Shown piece by piece: positions 62,124 to 64,000 of a stretch of 64,000 nucleotides of DNA. The notes under the pieces were generated by a model. It searched no databases. It was not told the DNA's origin and saw nothing but the letters and a program-made list of their open reading frames with translations. Both the position numbers and the translations under genes were made by a program. The stretch comes from Defluviimonas aquaemixtae. Lineage in GTDB: Bacteria > Pseudomonadota > Alphaproteobacteria > Rhodobacterales > Rhodobacteraceae. Numbering within the stretch: the stretch's first letter is position 1; each line of letters opens with the position of its first letter. The stretch spans positions 248,001 to 312,000 of the forward strand of contig NZ_OMOQ01000003.1 in the NCBI RefSeq assembly GCF_900302475.1, in the 5' to 3' direction.

Positions 62124-63263
62124 TTACCTCGGCCTGTGGATGTGGGCGCTTTGCACAAGGCCGAAGGCGCCGAGAAGGATTATCATCGCCGTCCCGCCGT
62201 AGGAGACTAGTGGAAGCGGCACGCCCACGACCGGAATAAGGCCGGTGACCATCGACATGTTAACCATGAAGAACAGAAAGAACGTACCTGCGATTCCGAA
62301 GGTCAGGAGCGCCGAAAAGCGGTCACGGTTTGACAGCGCCGACATGATACAGAACAGCAGAATCAGTACGTAAAGGGCTAGGAGTGAGAACGCGCCAATA
62401 AATCCGAACTCCTCCGCCAGAGTCGTAAAGATAAAATCGGTGTGCTTTTCGGGCAGAAAGTTCAGCCGCGATTGGGAGCCTTGCATGAAGCCCTTGCCGG
62501 CCCAGCCCCCCGAACCGAGCGCGATCTGAGCTTGCGTGATATTGTAGCCGGCGCCGAGCGGATCGGTGCTGGGGTCGAGGAAGGTATCGATCCGTCGGAA
62601 CTGGTAGTCCTCGATCAACTGCCAGGATGTGCCGCGGCTTTCGAAGACCCCGTAAATCAGTGCTACAGACAGCGCGACCACGGTTCCGAAATACCACAGG
62701 CTCACGCCGGCCAGAAACATCACCAGCCCGCCGCCCGCCAGCAGCAGGACGGCCGTGCCAAGATCGGGCTGCTTCAGCACCAGAAAGGTCGGAACGAGGA
62801 TCAGGACGATCGGGATCAGCACCCAGAGCGGGTGCGAGACTTTCTTGATATCTAGCCAGTCGTAGTAGGCGGCAAGCATCATCACCAGCGCCACCTTCAT
62901 CAGTTCTGACGGCTGCAGGCGCAAGGGTCCGAACTCGATCCAGCGTTGCGCGCCCATCCCGATGGAGCCGAAGAACTCGACCGCAACGAGCAGGAGGATC
63001 GCGCTGAGATAGGCGAGCGCCGAGACGTTTCGCCAGAACCAGATCGGGACGAACCCGATCAGAAGCATTGCGACGAGGCCGACTGCGAAACGCTTCATCT
63101 GCGGTTCCGCCCAGATCTCGGGCCGCCCGCCGGCGACGGAGTAGAGCATCAGGAACCCGACCGAGGCGACGGCGGCCAGCAGCAGCACGAGCGGCCAGTT
63201 CACGTAGAAGATCTTCTTAAGCCCGGTGGGAACGGTCTTGACGTGATACTCAAGGTAACTCAT
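62124..63263 (-). CDS. rodA: Rod-shape determining peptidoglycan polymerase RodA
   Basis: 379 residues, about ten transmembrane helices, SEDS family motifs 'RWIEFGPLRLQPSELMKVALVMMLA' and 'KHTDFIFTTLAEEFGFIGAF', 'GVPLPLVSYGG'. It polymerises lipid II glycan strands with PBP2 for cell elongation. The stop codon of mrdA overlaps its start by 4 bp, the usual mrdA-rodA pairing. Confidence 0.95.
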   Translation of the reverse strand: MSYLEYHVKTVPTGLKKIFYVNWPLVLLLAAVASVGFLMLYSVAGGRPEIWAEPQMKRFAVGLVAMLLIGFVPIWFWRNVSALAYLSAILLLVAVEFFGSIGMGAQRWIEFGPLRLQPSELMKVALVMMLAAYYDWLDIKKVSHPLWVLIPIVLILVPTFLVLKQPDLGTAVLLLAGGGLVMFLAGVSLWYFGTVVALSVALIYGVFESRGTSWQLIEDYQFRRIDTFLDPSTDPLGAGYNITQAQIALGSGGWAGKGFMQGSQSRLNFLPEKHTDFIFTTLAEEFGFIGAFSLLALYVLILLFCIMSALSNRDRFSALLTFGIAGTFFLFFMVNMSMVTGLIPVVGVPLPLVSYGGTAMIILLGAFGLVQSAHIHRPR

Positions 63264-64000
63264 GCGCGCGACCTGCCTCCCTTGGGCGCGTCAGGTGCGA
63301 TCAGATTAAGCCGCTCGCGCTCTGACTCGATCCGAACCCGCTGGCTCTCGGGATAGGCGGTGAGCGGCGGCAGCCCTCCGTGAAGCGCCTGGAGAACGAT
63401 GTCGCGCGCGATCGGCGCCGCAGCGGCCGAGCCGCCACCGCCATGTTCCACGACAACTGAGACCGCGACCTGGGGCGCGTCGACCGGCGCATAGCAGACG
63501 AAAAGCGCGTGGTCCCGCCGCTCCCATGGCAAATCCTCGTTGCGTGTTACGCCGCGCGCCCGTTCGGCGGCGGTGATGTTGCGAACCTGGCTGGTGCCGG
63601 TCTTGCCCGCCATGCGCATCGCGTCGTCTACGATCCGAGAGCCGTAGGCGGTGCCGCGGCGCGAGTTCGAGACGTCGAACATCCCCCGCCGCACCGCCGC
63701 GAGATGGGCGTTGTTCAACCCAAGTGGCAGTGCTTCGGGTAAGGGCACATCCTGTCCGTCGATGGCCCGCACGAGACGCGGAGTTACCGCAAGCCCCGAC
63801 GCGATTCGCGCGCTCATTACGGCGAGCTGAAGCGGGGAGGCGAGGACATAGCCCTGGCCGATTCCGGAATTCAGCGTGTCGCCGACCCTCCAGTCCTCGC
63901 CGTACTTCCTGAGCTTCCAGTCCTTGTCGGGCGCCAGCCCCTCGCTCACGGCCGACATCGGCAGATCGAATCGGGCGCCAATTCCGAGTCGGCGCGCCAT
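63260..64000 (-). CDS. mrdA: Penicillin-binding protein 2, C-terminal part (5' end outside window)
   Basis: 246 residues of the transpeptidase domain; the window ends inside the gene. The KTG motif 'GKTGTSQV' and the approach 'NSGIGQGYVLASPLQLAVMSARIA' are typical of PBP2. The active-site Ser and SxN motif lie outside the window. The C-terminal tail 'ERERLNLIAPDAPKGGRSRA' is basic. It forms the elongasome synthase with RodA. Confidence 0.93.
   Translation of the reverse strand: MARRLGIGARFDLPMSAVSEGLAPDKDWKLRKYGEDWRVGDTLNSGIGQGYVLASPLQLAVMSARIASGLAVTPRLVRAIDGQDVPLPEALPLGLNNAHLAAVRRGMFDVSNSRRGTAYGSRIVDDAMRMAGKTGTSQVRNITAAERARGVTRNEDLPWERRDHALFVCYAPVDAPQVAVSVVVEHGGGGSAAAAPIARDIVLQALHGGLPPLTAYPESQRVRIESERERLNLIAPDAPKGGRSRA

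Overview
High-GC bacterial chromosome segment. The mix of genes (PotABCD-type importer, aerobic MttB homologue, Anbu peptidase operon, Hint/RTX protein, KDO and capsule export genes, NhaA, SseB, GhrA, RodA/MrdA) suggests an alphaproteobacterium, most likely of the Rhodobacterales/Roseobacter group. This assignment is an inference from gene content; no rRNA is present.

Layout. (1) 1-6.6 kb: the end of a LuxR-type regulator coupled to a HEPN-like small protein, an AAA ATPase/TM/Sel1-like fusion, a TAXI substrate-binding protein and a large secreted coiled-coil protein. (2) 6.9-16.7 kb: a TetR regulator, an 18-bp perfect operator palindrome, a PotBCAD-type transporter, an Fe-S flavoprotein of the dimethylglycine/N-methylproline demethylase type, an MttB-family methyltransferase homologue and a decayed class III aminotransferase. 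Together they look like uptake and demethylation of a methylated amine. (3) 16.8-19.7 kb: a xylulokinase facing a decayed sugar operon. (4) 19.7-24.7 kb: cell-surface or small-molecule decoration genes (SGNH hydrolase, sulfotransferase, LbH acyltransferase, free ACP, acyl-activating enzyme, SDR). (5) 25.1-29.0 kb: a complete Anbu operon (ATP-grasp, alpha-E, transglutaminase, Anbu). (6) 29-39 kb: accessory DNA with an IS5-like remnant, RTX/Hint protein, frameshifted ParB-methylase, DUF5681 protein, TetR/monooxygenase pair, frameshifted APH-type kinase and a mini tyrosine recombinase.

(7) 39.5-51.9 kb is the most striking part: 14 minus-strand genes, nearly all overlapping or within 30 bp, encoding a compact contractile injection system (CIS). 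The order is cap, sheath, tube, Pro/Arg-rich protein, LysM tube-baseplate adaptor, VgrG-like spike, PAAR-like tip, gp25, a baseplate-J protein fused to a beta-propeller, and a gpI-like protein. The transcription unit runs on without a break into two homologous Ig-like/transmembrane proteins, a polytopic membrane protein and an MscS-type channel. One sheath and one tube gene are present. No AAA+ ATPase, tape measure or tail fibre is recognisable. This suggests a membrane-associated or cell-retained CIS rather than a freely released particle. A divergent gene of unknown function (52.1 kb) shares an intergenic region that contains a 14-bp perfect palindrome.

(8) 53-55 kb: a large serine recombinase next to tRNA-Gln(TTG), possibly an island boundary. 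(9) 55.2-64 kb: core-like genes: kdsA, KpsE/KpsT-like capsule export, nhaA, a uracil-DNA glycosylase-family protein, SseB-like protein, ghrA, rodA and the end of mrdA.
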